Source of the DNA: VAZQ01 sp040510075
GTDB taxonomy: Bacteria > Pseudomonadota > Alphaproteobacteria > Rhizobiales > Xanthobacteraceae
Assembly (NCBI GenBank): GCA_040510075.1
Contig: JBEVJT010000024.1
Location: 1 to 11,768 of the forward strand
Length of the DNA: 11,768 nt
Direction of reading: 5' to 3'
Shown here: positions 1-7,227 of the stretch, one piece after another
How positions within the stretch are numbered: position 1 is the stretch's first letter
Layout: the number at the start of each line of letters is the position of its first letter
Position numbers and translations under genes: made by a program
The notes under the pieces: model-generated
Databases searched by the model: none
What the model was told of the DNA's origin: nothing
What the model saw: only the letters and a program-made list of their open reading frames with translations

Positions 1-696
1 CTTAAGCAGATCGGAAGCCGATGCTGCCAATGCAGGATCGGGAAAGAAACTGATTAGCGGGGCCAGAAAAAACAGCGCGATCGCGACATTGGCAATTTCG
101 CAGGCGAGAAAAATAAACAACATCTCATGCAAGTTCGCATGCCCACGCGAGACATACAGGATCGCCACAGCCGCCATTGCAAGCAGTTTCGCAATCGCTC
201 CGTCGCAAAGAACGGCCGCGAGACCCTGAAAAGTTCCGACGAGTTGCACCTCAACTGCTACGATGGCCATCCACAAGGCGACAAAGATTCCCGTCAGAAG
301 GTCGCCATCTCCTCGAAGGAGACCGGCTTTGCACAACCCTGCCCAAATCAAGAGGATGATGATGGATAGAACGCATGCACTTGCCAGCGCGACCCGCAAT
401 GCCGATCCGGCCACGGCCGCAGCGCGCGCATGATCGCCTGTCGCTGCAAACGAAGCGATTGCCCTGACGGTCGGTTCCTGCAATCCCAAATTGGCAAGGG
501 GCCCTAAAATAAGCACCACGCCGAGAACGATGAAATAAAGCCCTACATCGGCGACCGGCAATATGCGGGTGAGCACCATGGTCGTGACAAAGCCGGCGCC
601 CATGACGCCCCAGCGTCCAAGCATGGCGGCCAAAACGTCCGCATGAAATTTCTCCCAGGAGATGCTGCTCGCCACGGATTGCTTGCGGATGCTCAC
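1..696 (-). CDS. Oligosaccharide/polysaccharide flippase-type membrane protein, N-terminal part (runs off left edge)
   Basis: An open frame of 232 codons runs from a GTG at 696 to base 1 without a stop, so the C-terminal part lies outside the window. The in-frame TGA just upstream (697-699) makes GTG-696 the earliest possible start; a second GTG seven codons in or an ATG at codon 25 are alternatives, and no strong ribosome site picks one. The protein is very hydrophobic. It begins with an amphipathic stretch, then LGRWGVMGAGFVTTMVLTRI and a VADVGLYFIVLGVVLILGPL segment, followed by LGLQEPTVRAIASFAATGDH and further membrane segments near residues 95-115, 125-150 and 190-215. This is the look of Wzx/RfbX-like members of the MOP flippase superfamily, which move lipid-linked sugars across the inner membrane. 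It lies 41 bases downstream of the TetR-family gene on the same strand. The substrate cannot be told. A different multi-spanning transporter is possible, but the family call is fairly good. Confidence 0.7.
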   Translation of the reverse strand, partial: MSIRKQSVASSISWEKFHADVLAAMLGRWGVMGAGFVTTMVLTRILPVADVGLYFIVLGVVLILGPLANLGLQEPTVRAIASFAATGDHARAAAVAGSALRVALASACVLSIIILLIWAGLCKAGLLRGDGDLLTGIFVALWMAIVAVEVQLVGTFQGLAAVLCDGAIAKLLAMAAVAILYVSRGHANLHEMLFIFLACEIANVAIALFFLAPLISFFPDPALAASASDLLK

Positions 697-737
697 TCAA
701 CGCCGGGCATATGCGGATAATGCCGCAAAGCGACGGC

Positions 738-1439
738 CTATACCGCTATTGCGCCCGGTTCATCGGTCTCCGACTCGCTCTCGCGCCGTTGCCGGATGCG
801 GCGAAGGCATTGCGGCACCCGGCAAACATCGTCGAGAAAACCCGACCAGCGCTGGCCGCGCGCCAATGCACGGTCAAGCGCGGCCATGGTGCGCGCGCGG
901 CCTTCTTCGTCGTCGTCGATCCATGTGCGCAGAACAGAGGCGTAGAGCACCGCGAGCCCTTGCGCTCGCAGCATTCCGCGTGTCCCCGCCGTGTTGATCC
1001 CGGCTGCCGCGAGCATCCACTGCTGCGAGCGGACCGCAAGTCCGTTCAAAGCGAGCGCCAGCGTGGGACGGCGCTGGGCTGAGCGGATGAGTGAGCGTAT
1101 CGCGGGCTTATGAGACTCGAGTAGATCGAGCCGGCGCATGACTACGTCGAATAACCGCTCCCGTGGCGATTCCTCGGCCAATTCGGGATCCCCACCGGCC
1201 AGGACTTGTCGGTCGATTTCCTTCATCTGCGCAGCGAGAACTGCAAACACAGACCCGAAGATCTGGCGCAGTTCAGACAGCGAAACGCCTGCTTGCCTTG
1301 CAATGTCCGCAAGGCCGATCTCTTCGAGCGACCCCTGCCCGAGCAACTTCATGAAGGTTTCGATGATGCGTTCGCGGGCAGGCTTCGCGGGAGTTGCGGC
1401 GGCGGAAGCCGCTGTGTTGCGAGGAGGTTTGCGAGCCAT
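738..1439 (-). CDS. TetR-family regulator with COQ9-like C-terminal region
   Basis: A 233-residue protein. Residues 1-20 are a basic, Ala-rich lead. A TetR-type DNA-binding region covers about residues 21-65, with a helix-turn-helix around 43-64 (GLADIARQAGVSLSELRQIF). The rest is a helical ligand/dimerisation domain. Its end, LRTWIDDDEEGRARTMAALD (170-189), resembles the closing motif of COQ9, the mitochondrial TetR-derived lipid-binding protein of ubiquinone synthesis. Alphaproteobacterial proteins of this type are usually annotated as TetR regulators; whether this one binds DNA, a lipid, or both is not visible. The ATG at 1439 has GGAG 7 bases upstream (1447-1450), which supports this start. 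The tail after residue 200 is rich in Arg and Glu and looks disordered. It sits 96 bases after proC on the same strand; the gap holds a GC hairpin followed by seven T residues that may partly separate the two genes. Targets are unknown. Confidence 0.8.
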   Translation of the reverse strand: MARKPPRNTAASAAATPAKPARERIIETFMKLLGQGSLEEIGLADIARQAGVSLSELRQIFGSVFAVLAAQMKEIDRQVLAGGDPELAEESPRERLFDVVMRRLDLLESHKPAIRSLIRSAQRRPTLALALNGLAVRSQQWMLAAAGINTAGTRGMLRAQGLAVLYASVLRTWIDDDEEGRARTMAALDRALARGQRWSGFLDDVCRVPQCLRRIRQRRESESETDEPGAIAV

Positions 1440-1450
1440 GGGGAAGCTCC

Positions 1451-1486
1451 AAAAAAAGCCGACCGCGCGAGTGTAAGGGTGCGCGG
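1451..1486 (-). terminator. Weak intrinsic terminator or attenuator between proC and the TetR gene
   Basis: Read on the minus strand, CCGCGC and GCGCGG (arms 1481-1486 and 1463-1468) can form a six-pair GC stem with a 12-base loop. After five more bases comes a run of seven T (1457-1451), directly followed by the GGAG ribosome site of the TetR gene. The stem is short and set back from the T run, so termination would be partial at best. Confidence 0.3.
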
Positions 1487-1535
1487 GTGAGGGTTCCAGG
1501 GCTGTTGCGGCGCGTGCCCTGCGTGGCCGCGGCGG

Positions 1536-2384
1536 TTACTCGGCGAGTTGTCGGGAACGTCGGGTTGCTGCGGCAATCGCTTCGGTGAGCAAAGGCTGCA
1601 ACCCCCGCTCGCTCATGAGCACATCCAAAGCAGCCGCGGTCGTACCACCGGGCGAGGTGACGTTCTGGCGCAGGGTGGCCGGATCGAGACCGGATCGAGC
1701 GAGGAGTTCGCCTGCGCCCGCGACCGTGGCATTTGCCAACCGCTCCGCCAGCCCCGCTGGCAGGCCGGCGAGCACGCCCGCCCGCGCCATGCACTCCGCA
1801 AGGAGGAAGACATAAGCCGGGCCAGACCCGGAAACGGCGGTGACCGCATCCAGCAAATCTTCATCGGCTGTCCATTCGACAACACCCACTGCAGAGAGCA
1901 GCTCATGAACGAGATCGCGTTGCGCCGCGGCGACCCGCGAATTGGCTATCGCTACTGTAATCCCGCGACCAATCGAGGCCGCCACGTTTGGCATGGCACG
2001 AACAATGGCAGCTTTCGGCAGAATGCTGGAGATAAACCGCAGCGTGCGGCCCGCCATGATCGAAACAACCACGGTCCCGTCGCCCAGGAAGGGCACGATG
2101 TGCGGCATCACTTCGGGTGCGGTCTGCGGCTTTACGGCGATTAGTGCAGCCACAACGGCCTGATCCGCCGCTCGATCCGGATTGAGAGTGAGTCCCTGTG
2201 CGGCAAGTACGCTCAGTTGTGCGCTGGGGTCGGGCTCGAGCACAATGAGCTTGCTCGGAGACAAACCGAGCCCCAACCAGCCCTCGAGAATAGCAGTTCC
2301 CATTTTGCCGGCGCCGACAAGCAGGATCTTTCCATCCACCTGCGCGAGCGCGGCCGTTTGCGGCTGGAAATCCGATGCCCTCAT
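1536..2384 (-). CDS. proC: Pyrroline-5-carboxylate reductase
   Basis: A 282-residue protein that matches ProC over its whole length. It catalyses the last step of proline synthesis, NAD(P)H-dependent reduction of 1-pyrroline-5-carboxylate to L-proline, in the cytoplasm. Visible motifs, in order: Rossmann dinucleotide loop VGAGKMG (23-29), AVKPQ (83-87), IMAGRTL (109-115), VRAMPN (128-133), the substrate-site block SGSGPAY (185-191) and SPGGTT near residue 244. The frame stays open upstream to about 2792, but ATG-2384 is chosen because GGAGG sits five bases before it (2390-2394) and because the extra N-terminal residues would be antisense-like sequence over the YbjN gene. The start gives a short lead of about 18 residues before the first beta strand. 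It lies 100 bases downstream of the YbjN gene on the same strand and is probably co-transcribed with it, an arrangement I recall from other Hyphomicrobiales. Confidence 0.95.
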   Translation of the reverse strand: MRASDFQPQTAALAQVDGKILLVGAGKMGTAILEGWLGLGLSPSKLIVLEPDPSAQLSVLAAQGLTLNPDRAADQAVVAALIAVKPQTAPEVMPHIVPFLGDGTVVVSIMAGRTLRFISSILPKAAIVRAMPNVAASIGRGITVAIANSRVAAAQRDLVHELLSAVGVVEWTADEDLLDAVTAVSGSGPAYVFLLAECMARAGVLAGLPAGLAERLANATVAGAGELLARSGLDPATLRQNVTSPGGTTAAALDVLMSERGLQPLLTEAIAAATRRSRQLAE

Positions 2385-2484
2385 TGCAGCCTCCGCATTG
2401 CGGCGCTGAACCCATGCAAGGGCCAAAACATGACGAGCGCAAGCGTAGATGACAAATGAGCCGTGGCACCGCCAGGGCCTCAGT

Positions 2485-2985
2485 TTAGGCGCGGCCTTGC
2501 GTCTCGAACATTGCTGCATCCAGCGCTTCGCGCGCGCCCTTGCCCGCCCAGACGATGAACTGGAAGGCAGGGAAATAGCGCTCGCAAGCATCGAGCGCGG
2601 TTCCGAGCAGCGTCTCGCATTGCCGCCCTGATGCCTCAACTCCGCCGGCAAGCACCAGCGCATGCCGATACATGACCAGCCCATCCTGCGGCCACAGGTC
2701 GAAATGGCCAACCCACATCTGCTCATTGATGAGCGAAATGAGCTGCTGCACCTCGGGGCGGCACCGCTCCGGCACCTTGAGTTCGAATGCACAGGCGAGA
2801 TGCAGCGCCTCGATGTCGAACATCCAGGTATAGGAGACCTGGTAATCCGACCACTTTCCGGTAACCAGGATGGTGATTTCCTCGTCGCTCGCGCGTTCGA
2901 AGGACCAACCGTTCGTCACCGCAACCCGCTCGACCACTTCGAGCGGATTCACCTCTGGCTGTTCGCTGATCTCGATGAGGGACAT
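2485..2985 (-). CDS. YbjN domain-containing protein
   Basis: A 166-residue protein beginning MSLIEISEQPEVNPLEVVER. It resembles the alphaproteobacterial YbjN-domain family next to proC, with the typical blocks GWSFERASDEEITI (26-39), SYTWMFDIEALHLACAFEL (51-69), LINEQMWVGHFDLW (85-98) and ERYFPAFQFIVWAGK (135-149). ATG-2985 is preferred over a possible ATG at 3039: it has GGAG six bases upstream (2992-2995) and it gives the usual family length. The fold is related to type III secretion chaperone-like domains, with no catalytic residues evident. E. coli YbjN has been linked to stress and motility control, but that protein is distant and the role here is unknown. There is no signal peptide or membrane segment, so it should be cytoplasmic. 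It is probably first in a YbjN-proC unit, with a candidate promoter about 100 bases upstream. Confidence 0.85.
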   Translation of the reverse strand: MSLIEISEQPEVNPLEVVERVAVTNGWSFERASDEEITILVTGKWSDYQVSYTWMFDIEALHLACAFELKVPERCRPEVQQLISLINEQMWVGHFDLWPQDGLVMYRHALVLAGGVEASGRQCETLLGTALDACERYFPAFQFIVWAGKGAREALDAAMFETQGRA

Positions 2986-3092
2986 GCCCGTCTCCACCGC
3001 CGCTGGGAAGTGAGCAATGCGCACTCGACCGGCACGCACTCCGCGCTTCTACGCAGTCCCCGGTGGCTCCCGGGCGAATCACTATGGCGGCC

Positions 3093-3121
3093 ACTATAAC
3101 CCCTTGATTCCCGTGGCTAAA
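3093..3121 (-). promoter_or_regulatory. Candidate sigma-70-type promoter for the YbjN-proC unit
   Basis: On the minus strand, TATAGT (3093-3098, five of six to TATAAT) lies 17 bases from TTTAGC (3116-3121, three of six to TTGACA). It would start a transcript roughly 100 bases before the YbjN start codon. It lies in the 267-base gap 2986-3252, where the only other structure I see is a six-pair hairpin CAGCTT/AAGCTG at 3186-3200 without a T run. The -35 match is poor, so this is a suggestion. Confidence 0.35.
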
Positions 3122-3252
3122 GCGTCATAGGCGGGCAGAATGGTTAAGCGCAGGTGGATATTTGACCCAGGCGAGTCGTTCTCCACAGCTTCTGAAGCTG
3201 CGCGGCCCGCCGCCGCCCCATCGATAGCCGAGCAGGGTCGCAATGGCTGCGT

Positions 3253-4206
3253 TTAATCGAATAAGCTGGAGACCGACTCCTCGGTAGCGGTTCGTCCGAT
3301 CGCCTCGCCGATGAGGTTCGCCACCGAGAGGACCCGGATATTGCGGGAAACCCTCACAGCCTCGGTGGGCTGGATCGAATCGGTTATCACCAGTTCCTTC
3401 AGCTTTGAGGCAGCAATGCGGGCGACTGCACCGCCTGAAAGCACGCCGTGCGTGATATAGGCGTAGACCTCGGTCGCGCCCTTCTCGAGGAGCGCATCGG
3501 CGGCGTTGATCAGCGTGCCTCCGGAATCAACGATGTCGTCGACCAGGATGCAGATCGCGCCCTCGACGTCGCCGATCACGTTCATGACTTCGGAATCCCC
3601 TGGCCGTTCGCGCCGTTTGTCGACAATCGCGAGCGGTGCATTGATGCGCTTGGCAAGACCGCGCGCGCGTCCGACGCCACCCACGTCGGGCGAGACGACC
3701 ATCACCTTTGCGACATCGAAGCGATCCTTGATGTCGCGCACCATCATCGGGGCGGCGTAGAGATTGTCGGTGGGGATGTCGAAAAAGCCCTGGATCTGGC
3801 CCGCATGTAGATCGAGGGTCATGACGCGGTCGGCGCCGGCGCGCGTGATGAGATTGCACACGAGTTTTGCCGAGATCGGCGTTCGAGGACCCGGCTTACG
3901 ATCCTGACGCGCATAGCCGAAATAGGGAATGACCGCCGTTATCCGCCGTCCCGACGCGCGCCGGAGCGCATCGATGATGATCAAGAGCTCCATCAGATGG
4001 TCGTTGGTGGGAAACGAGGTCGATTGCAGAACGAAGACGTCGCTGCCCCGCACATTCTCCAGGATCTCGACGAAGATCTCCATGTCCGCAAAGCGGCGAA
4101 CCACGGCTTTGGCGAGGGGGATGGCCAGATATGCAGCGATGGCATGGGCGAGCGCGGGATTGGAATTGCCGGCGACCAGCTTGATCGCTCCATTATTCGG
4201 CCGCAT
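3253..4206 (-). CDS. prs: Ribose-phosphate pyrophosphokinase (PRPP synthase)
   Basis: A 317-residue protein of the usual length for class I PRPP synthases. It transfers pyrophosphate from ATP to ribose 5-phosphate, giving PRPP for purine, pyrimidine, NAD, histidine and tryptophan synthesis. Motifs in order: FADMEIFVEI near 39-48, the ATP-contact segment YARQDRK (98-104), the metal and ATP histidine block DLHAGQIQGFFDIP (132-145), VVSPDVGGVGRAR (170-182), the catalytic loop IVDKRRE (194-200) with Lys197 and Arg199, and the PRPP loop LVDDIVDSGGTL (221-232). The DDIVDSGGT form is typical of alphaproteobacteria. The start MRPNNGAIKLVAGNSNPALA fits the family, and GAGGAG lies seven bases before ATG-4206 (4214-4219). 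The gene sits 161 bases downstream of pgeF on the same strand; whether it is read through from lgt or has its own promoter is unclear, and I found no convincing promoter in that gap. Confidence 0.97.
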   Translation of the reverse strand: MRPNNGAIKLVAGNSNPALAHAIAAYLAIPLAKAVVRRFADMEIFVEILENVRGSDVFVLQSTSFPTNDHLMELLIIIDALRRASGRRITAVIPYFGYARQDRKPGPRTPISAKLVCNLITRAGADRVMTLDLHAGQIQGFFDIPTDNLYAAPMMVRDIKDRFDVAKVMVVSPDVGGVGRARGLAKRINAPLAIVDKRRERPGDSEVMNVIGDVEGAICILVDDIVDSGGTLINAADALLEKGATEVYAYITHGVLSGGAVARIAASKLKELVITDSIQPTEAVRVSRNIRVLSVANLIGEAIGRTATEESVSSLFD

Positions 4207-4367
4207 CGCCTCGCTCCTCGCGGTGCTGCGCTGTCGCGGCGCTCTGATAACAAGGCGGCGACGCGGCTGGCAATATCACCGGACTTTGGCGAACTGCTTG
4301 TCCCGCGATTTGTTGCCGGCGGCTCAGGGCACGGTCGATTTATGGCAAGCGGCCCGCAGCACGCAGC

Positions 4368-5132
4368 TCAACCGGAAAGCGCGATCGCGCTTATGTGTCG
4401 GCCGTAATCACCCTCCTGGCGATGGACCGACCGGCGGTAGCTGAAAAACCGCGTCTCGTCCGAATAGGTGCAGAGCCCGAGATCCTCGACATGCGCTACG
4501 CCTGCGGCATGGAGACGGCTCGCGATGTAGCCAGCAAGGTCAAATAAGGCATGATTTGCGCGGCGCGCCGGCGTGAAAAAGCGCCGGTCGCTCGCGCCGC
4601 TGAAAGCCGCCATCAAATCGGCGCCGACCTCGTACATCGGCTGACGAATCAAGGGTCCGATTGCTGCTACTATCTTTTGTCGCTGGGCACCGCACCGTTC
4701 CATCGCTGCAACGGCAGCGCCCACGATCCCGCTCAATGCCCCCCGCCATCCAGCATGGACGGCCGCGATCACCCCGCCGTCCTGATCCGCAAGCAGGATC
4801 GGCCCGCAGTCCGCCGTGGTAATCGCAATTGCCAGTTCCGGCGTGCTGGTCACGAGCGCATCGGCACGGGGGCGTTCGCTCACACTCCAAGGGCGCTCCA
4901 CGATGACAGCTTCCGCGGAATGGATTTGGTAGGCGGTGAGCAGGCGCTCAGGCGAGAGCCCCAGGGCAGCCGCCATGCGAGCGCGATTTTCCCGCACATT
5001 CGCGGCCCCATCTCCGGACCCGATGCCGCCATTCAGGCTTGCATACATGCCGGCAGAAATGCCGCCTTCGCGCGTGAAGAAGGCATGGCGAACGTTGGCT
5101 ATTTGACCCAGGGAGGAAGCCTTCAGGATCAT
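4368..5132 (-). CDS. pgeF: Peptidoglycan editing factor PgeF / YfiH-family purine nucleoside phosphorylase (polyphenol oxidase, laccase-domain)
   Basis: A 254-residue protein of the YfiH/DUF152 family. Members act as cytoplasmic purine nucleoside phosphorylases and adenosine deaminases; E. coli PgeF has also been linked to removing wrongly built peptidoglycan precursors, and older annotations say multicopper polyphenol oxidase or laccase. Visible motifs: FFTREGGISAGMYASLN (18-34), QIHS with His71, ITTADCGPILL with Cys109, and AAVHAGWRGAL with His126. His71, Cys109 and His126 match the three metal ligands of the family. The C-terminal block CTYSDETRFFSYRR (221-234) and GDYGRHISAI (241-250) are also typical. 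A longer frame is open to 5216, but ATG-5132 has GAGGT five bases upstream (5138-5142), avoids overlap with the preceding gene, and puts the family N-terminus at residue 1. It follows the methyltransferase gene with a 37-base gap, so co-transcription is likely. Confidence 0.92.
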   Translation of the reverse strand: MILKASSLGQIANVRHAFFTREGGISAGMYASLNGGIGSGDGAANVRENRARMAAALGLSPERLLTAYQIHSAEAVIVERPWSVSERPRADALVTSTPELAIAITTADCGPILLADQDGGVIAAVHAGWRGALSGIVGAAVAAMERCGAQRQKIVAAIGPLIRQPMYEVGADLMAAFSGASDRRFFTPARRANHALFDLAGYIASRLHAAGVAHVEDLGLCTYSDETRFFSYRRSVHRQEGDYGRHISAIALSG

Positions 5133-5169
5133 TTCGTACCTCGCTGGCGAGGGCCCGGGCGCCGGTGAT

Positions 5170-6270
5170 TCAGTTGAAGCCGGGGAGCCACTCGAGGCCG
5201 GGGCTCGAAAAGGCAATGCATTTGATTATTCGCCCCATTCCGGTCGGGTTGGCATCGGTGAGCCGCGCCAGCGCCGCATCGATGCTCGCAGCTCGGGCGG
5301 GTGACAGTCCGCGTTTGAGAGCGAGGGCTCTTTGCTCGATACCCAGACGTCGCAGGAACTCCCCCTGCTCGACGGGTCCATGCACGCGCGCGCCCATGCC
5401 TTCGGCCGCTTCAGCGAGCGCCTGAAAATCGACGTGCGCTGTGAGATCGATAAGTCCGGGCGCCACAAGCGGATCGGCAAAGCCGTGGCGGCTGACGGCC
5501 TGCAGAGTATCGCCGATCGCAGTTGCAAGATGACCGTAGTCGATGACCAGTGCGGCGCCCTGCGATTTCACCACGCGGCGGCTAATCTCCAATGCGATGT
5601 TGTCGTCGCGCCACTCGAATACGTCGCCGACCTTTACATTACGTATTCTGCTCTGCAGGAGCTCTTCGAAAAGCGGGTTCGGATCGCGATGGATGCTAAA
5701 ATGGAGAGCGCCGTCCTTGCCGAGCTTGACCACCCTTTCATGCCACCCATCGGCGCACATGACGGCCTGGTGCACGGGCAGCGCATCGATGAACTCGTTC
5801 GCCAGCAGGATCAGAGGGCCATCCGGCACGTCGTCGAGCGAATGATGCCAGGAGACCGGAACCTCGGTTCCGGACAGAGCCTCGCGTTGAACGCGTTCGA
5901 GGGCCGGACTTATCTCGACAAGGTGAAGCACCAGGGCGGCGCGAAAGTCGGGGACTACCTTTGCGGCCCGTAACAGATCGACCATCATGGCTCCCCGACC
6001 TGGGCCGAGCTCGATGAGGCGCAGGTTTTCTGAGCCGATGCCGCGCCAGACTGCAGCCGCCCAGAGCCCGATCAGTTCGCCAAACATCTGGCTGATTTCC
6101 GGGGCGGTGGTGAAATCTCCGCCTGCACCGATTGGCGTGCGCGTCGTGTAATAACCATGCTCGGGATGGGTGAGGCAGAGTTCCATGTATTTCGACACCG
6201 ACAACGGCCCAATGCGCTGGAGGTGTCGACGTAGTTCGGCCTCGAGCGGCATGACGGCGGGAATGCTCAT
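5170..6270 (-). CDS. MidA/NDUFAF7-family SAM-dependent methyltransferase
   Basis: A 366-residue class I SAM-dependent methyltransferase of the DUF185 (PF02636) family. The human member NDUFAF7 dimethylates an arginine of complex I subunit NDUFS2 and is needed for complex I assembly; the bacterial substrate is not established. Blocks in order: PLSVSKYMELCLTHPEHGYY (22-41), GDFTTAPEISQMFGELIG (51-68), the SAM-binding loop ELGPGRGAMM (87-96), the acidic strand end LVEISPALERVQ (117-128), and LLANEFIDALPVHQ (155-168). A second cofactor-fold half follows, with ALVIDYGH and DLTAHVDFQ. Length fits the family. ATG-6270 overlaps the lgt stop as ATGA (6267-6270). There is no purine-rich ribosome site; the bases just upstream are C- and T-rich, so translation is probably coupled to lgt. 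The gene lies between lgt and pgeF in one transcription unit. Confidence 0.93.
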   Translation of the reverse strand: MSIPAVMPLEAELRRHLQRIGPLSVSKYMELCLTHPEHGYYTTRTPIGAGGDFTTAPEISQMFGELIGLWAAAVWRGIGSENLRLIELGPGRGAMMVDLLRAAKVVPDFRAALVLHLVEISPALERVQREALSGTEVPVSWHHSLDDVPDGPLILLANEFIDALPVHQAVMCADGWHERVVKLGKDGALHFSIHRDPNPLFEELLQSRIRNVKVGDVFEWRDDNIALEISRRVVKSQGAALVIDYGHLATAIGDTLQAVSRHGFADPLVAPGLIDLTAHVDFQALAEAAEGMGARVHGPVEQGEFLRRLGIEQRALALKRGLSPARAASIDAALARLTDANPTGMGRIIKCIAFSSPGLEWLPGFN

Positions 6271-7091
6271 GAGGAGGGGGCGGTTTCGCGCCTAAGCGCA
6301 AAGGCGATCAACAGCACCCCTGCAATTGCGAGCGGGATCGACAACAGCATGCCCATGGTCAGCCCACCCCAGAGAAACCCGATCTGCACGTCCGGCTGGC
6401 GAAACAACTCGGCGACGGGGCGCGCGATGCCATAACCAAGCGCGAACGTGCCGGTGATCAAGCCCGGGCGGCGCAGTGCGCCCGAGTGCACGAACACGGC
6501 CAGGACGACAAAAAGCACGATCCCTTCCAGTGCGGCCTCGTAGAGCTGGCTGGGATGGCGCGGCTCCGGTCCGCCCGTGGGAAACACAATTGCCCAGGAC
6601 ACATTCGCCGGGCGGCCCCAAAGCTCGCCATTGATGAAGTTTGCGAGGCGGCCAAAAAAGAGGCCGATGGGCGCCGCGGCGCAGGTGAGATCGCCAAGCG
6701 ATAGTGTAGGCAGCCTGCGATGGCGCGCGAACAACACCACGGCGAGCACGCAACCTAAAAAGCCGCCGTGAAAGGACATGCCGCCTTTCCAAAGATAAAG
6801 GCTTTCGAGCGGATGGCCGGCGAAATAGTTCGGGTTGTAGAAGAGGACGTAGCCGATGCGCCCTCCTGCAATGATCCCGATCGTCACCCACAGGATGAAA
6901 TCGTCGTAGTCGGTCGTAGTAAGGGGGGGCGCGCCTCCCCACGCGGGGGGCGAGCGGATGATTGCGCGCACGTAGACCCAGCCCAGTAGGATGCCCGCGA
7001 TATAAGCAAGTGCATACCAGCGCACCGCAAACGGGCCGATGCTGACGAGAACGGGATCGAAATTGGGGAAAGGGATGACGTATAGCGGCAT
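6267..7091 (-). CDS. lgt: Prolipoprotein diacylglyceryl transferase
   Basis: A 274-residue inner-membrane enzyme that moves a diacylglyceryl group from phosphatidylglycerol to the lipobox cysteine of prolipoproteins, the first step of lipoprotein maturation. The start MPLYVIPFPNFDPVLVSIGP fits the family. Further signs: FAVRWYALAY (21-30, with the conserved Tyr26), GRIGYVLFYN (77-86), GGMSFHGG with His108 (103-110), and the signature GRLANFINGELWGR (147-160), which has Ala where many family members have Gly. RHPSQLYEA (178-186) and GFLWGGLTMGMLLSIP (238-253) close the set. About seven membrane segments are visible. An in-frame TTG at 7106 would add five residues, but ATG-7091 matches family N-termini and leaves room for a promoter at 7115-7143. 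The gene heads the lgt-methyltransferase-pgeF run and is divergent from ubiK. Confidence 0.96.
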   Translation of the reverse strand: MPLYVIPFPNFDPVLVSIGPFAVRWYALAYIAGILLGWVYVRAIIRSPPAWGGAPPLTTTDYDDFILWVTIGIIAGGRIGYVLFYNPNYFAGHPLESLYLWKGGMSFHGGFLGCVLAVVLFARHRRLPTLSLGDLTCAAAPIGLFFGRLANFINGELWGRPANVSWAIVFPTGGPEPRHPSQLYEAALEGIVLFVVLAVFVHSGALRRPGLITGTFALGYGIARPVAELFRQPDVQIGFLWGGLTMGMLLSIPLAIAGVLLIAFALRRETAPSS

Positions 7092-7114
7092 CGGCGATTT
7101 GGCCAACAGAGCGC

Positions 7115-7143
7115 GTCATGGACACAGGGCAGCCTGCCGTCAA
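7115..7143 (-). promoter_or_regulatory. Candidate promoter for lgt operon
   Basis: On the minus strand, TTGACG (7138-7143, five of six to TTGACA) is followed after 17 bases by CATGAC (7115-7120, three of six to TATAAT). A transcript would begin near 7108, giving ATG-7091 a leader of about 17 bases and making the upstream TTG-7106 nearly leaderless. The -10 element is poor. Confidence 0.35.
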
Positions 7144-7227
7144 GACGTGACCATGAATCGGTCTTGCCGCAGCGGACAATCGTCACCATTCTGATGTGCA
7201 GCAGAGGAAAGAGCTGAGACAGCTGCC

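Noticed and set aside
251..700. 149-residue minus-strand frame beside the flippase
   Set aside because: It is an out-of-frame, Arg/His/Gly-rich shadow of the flippase gene, whose correct frame shows clear membrane segments.
2385..2792. N-terminal extension of proC (frame open to 2792)
   Set aside because: The added residues overlap the YbjN gene and lack ProC similarity, and a strong GGAGG site decides for ATG-2384.
3186..3200. Hairpin CAGCTT/AAGCTG after prs as a terminator
   Set aside because: Six pairs with a three-base loop but no T run on either strand.
5332..5973. 213-residue plus-strand frame inside the methyltransferase gene
   Set aside because: It is antisense to a full-length family match and shows no recognisable motif.
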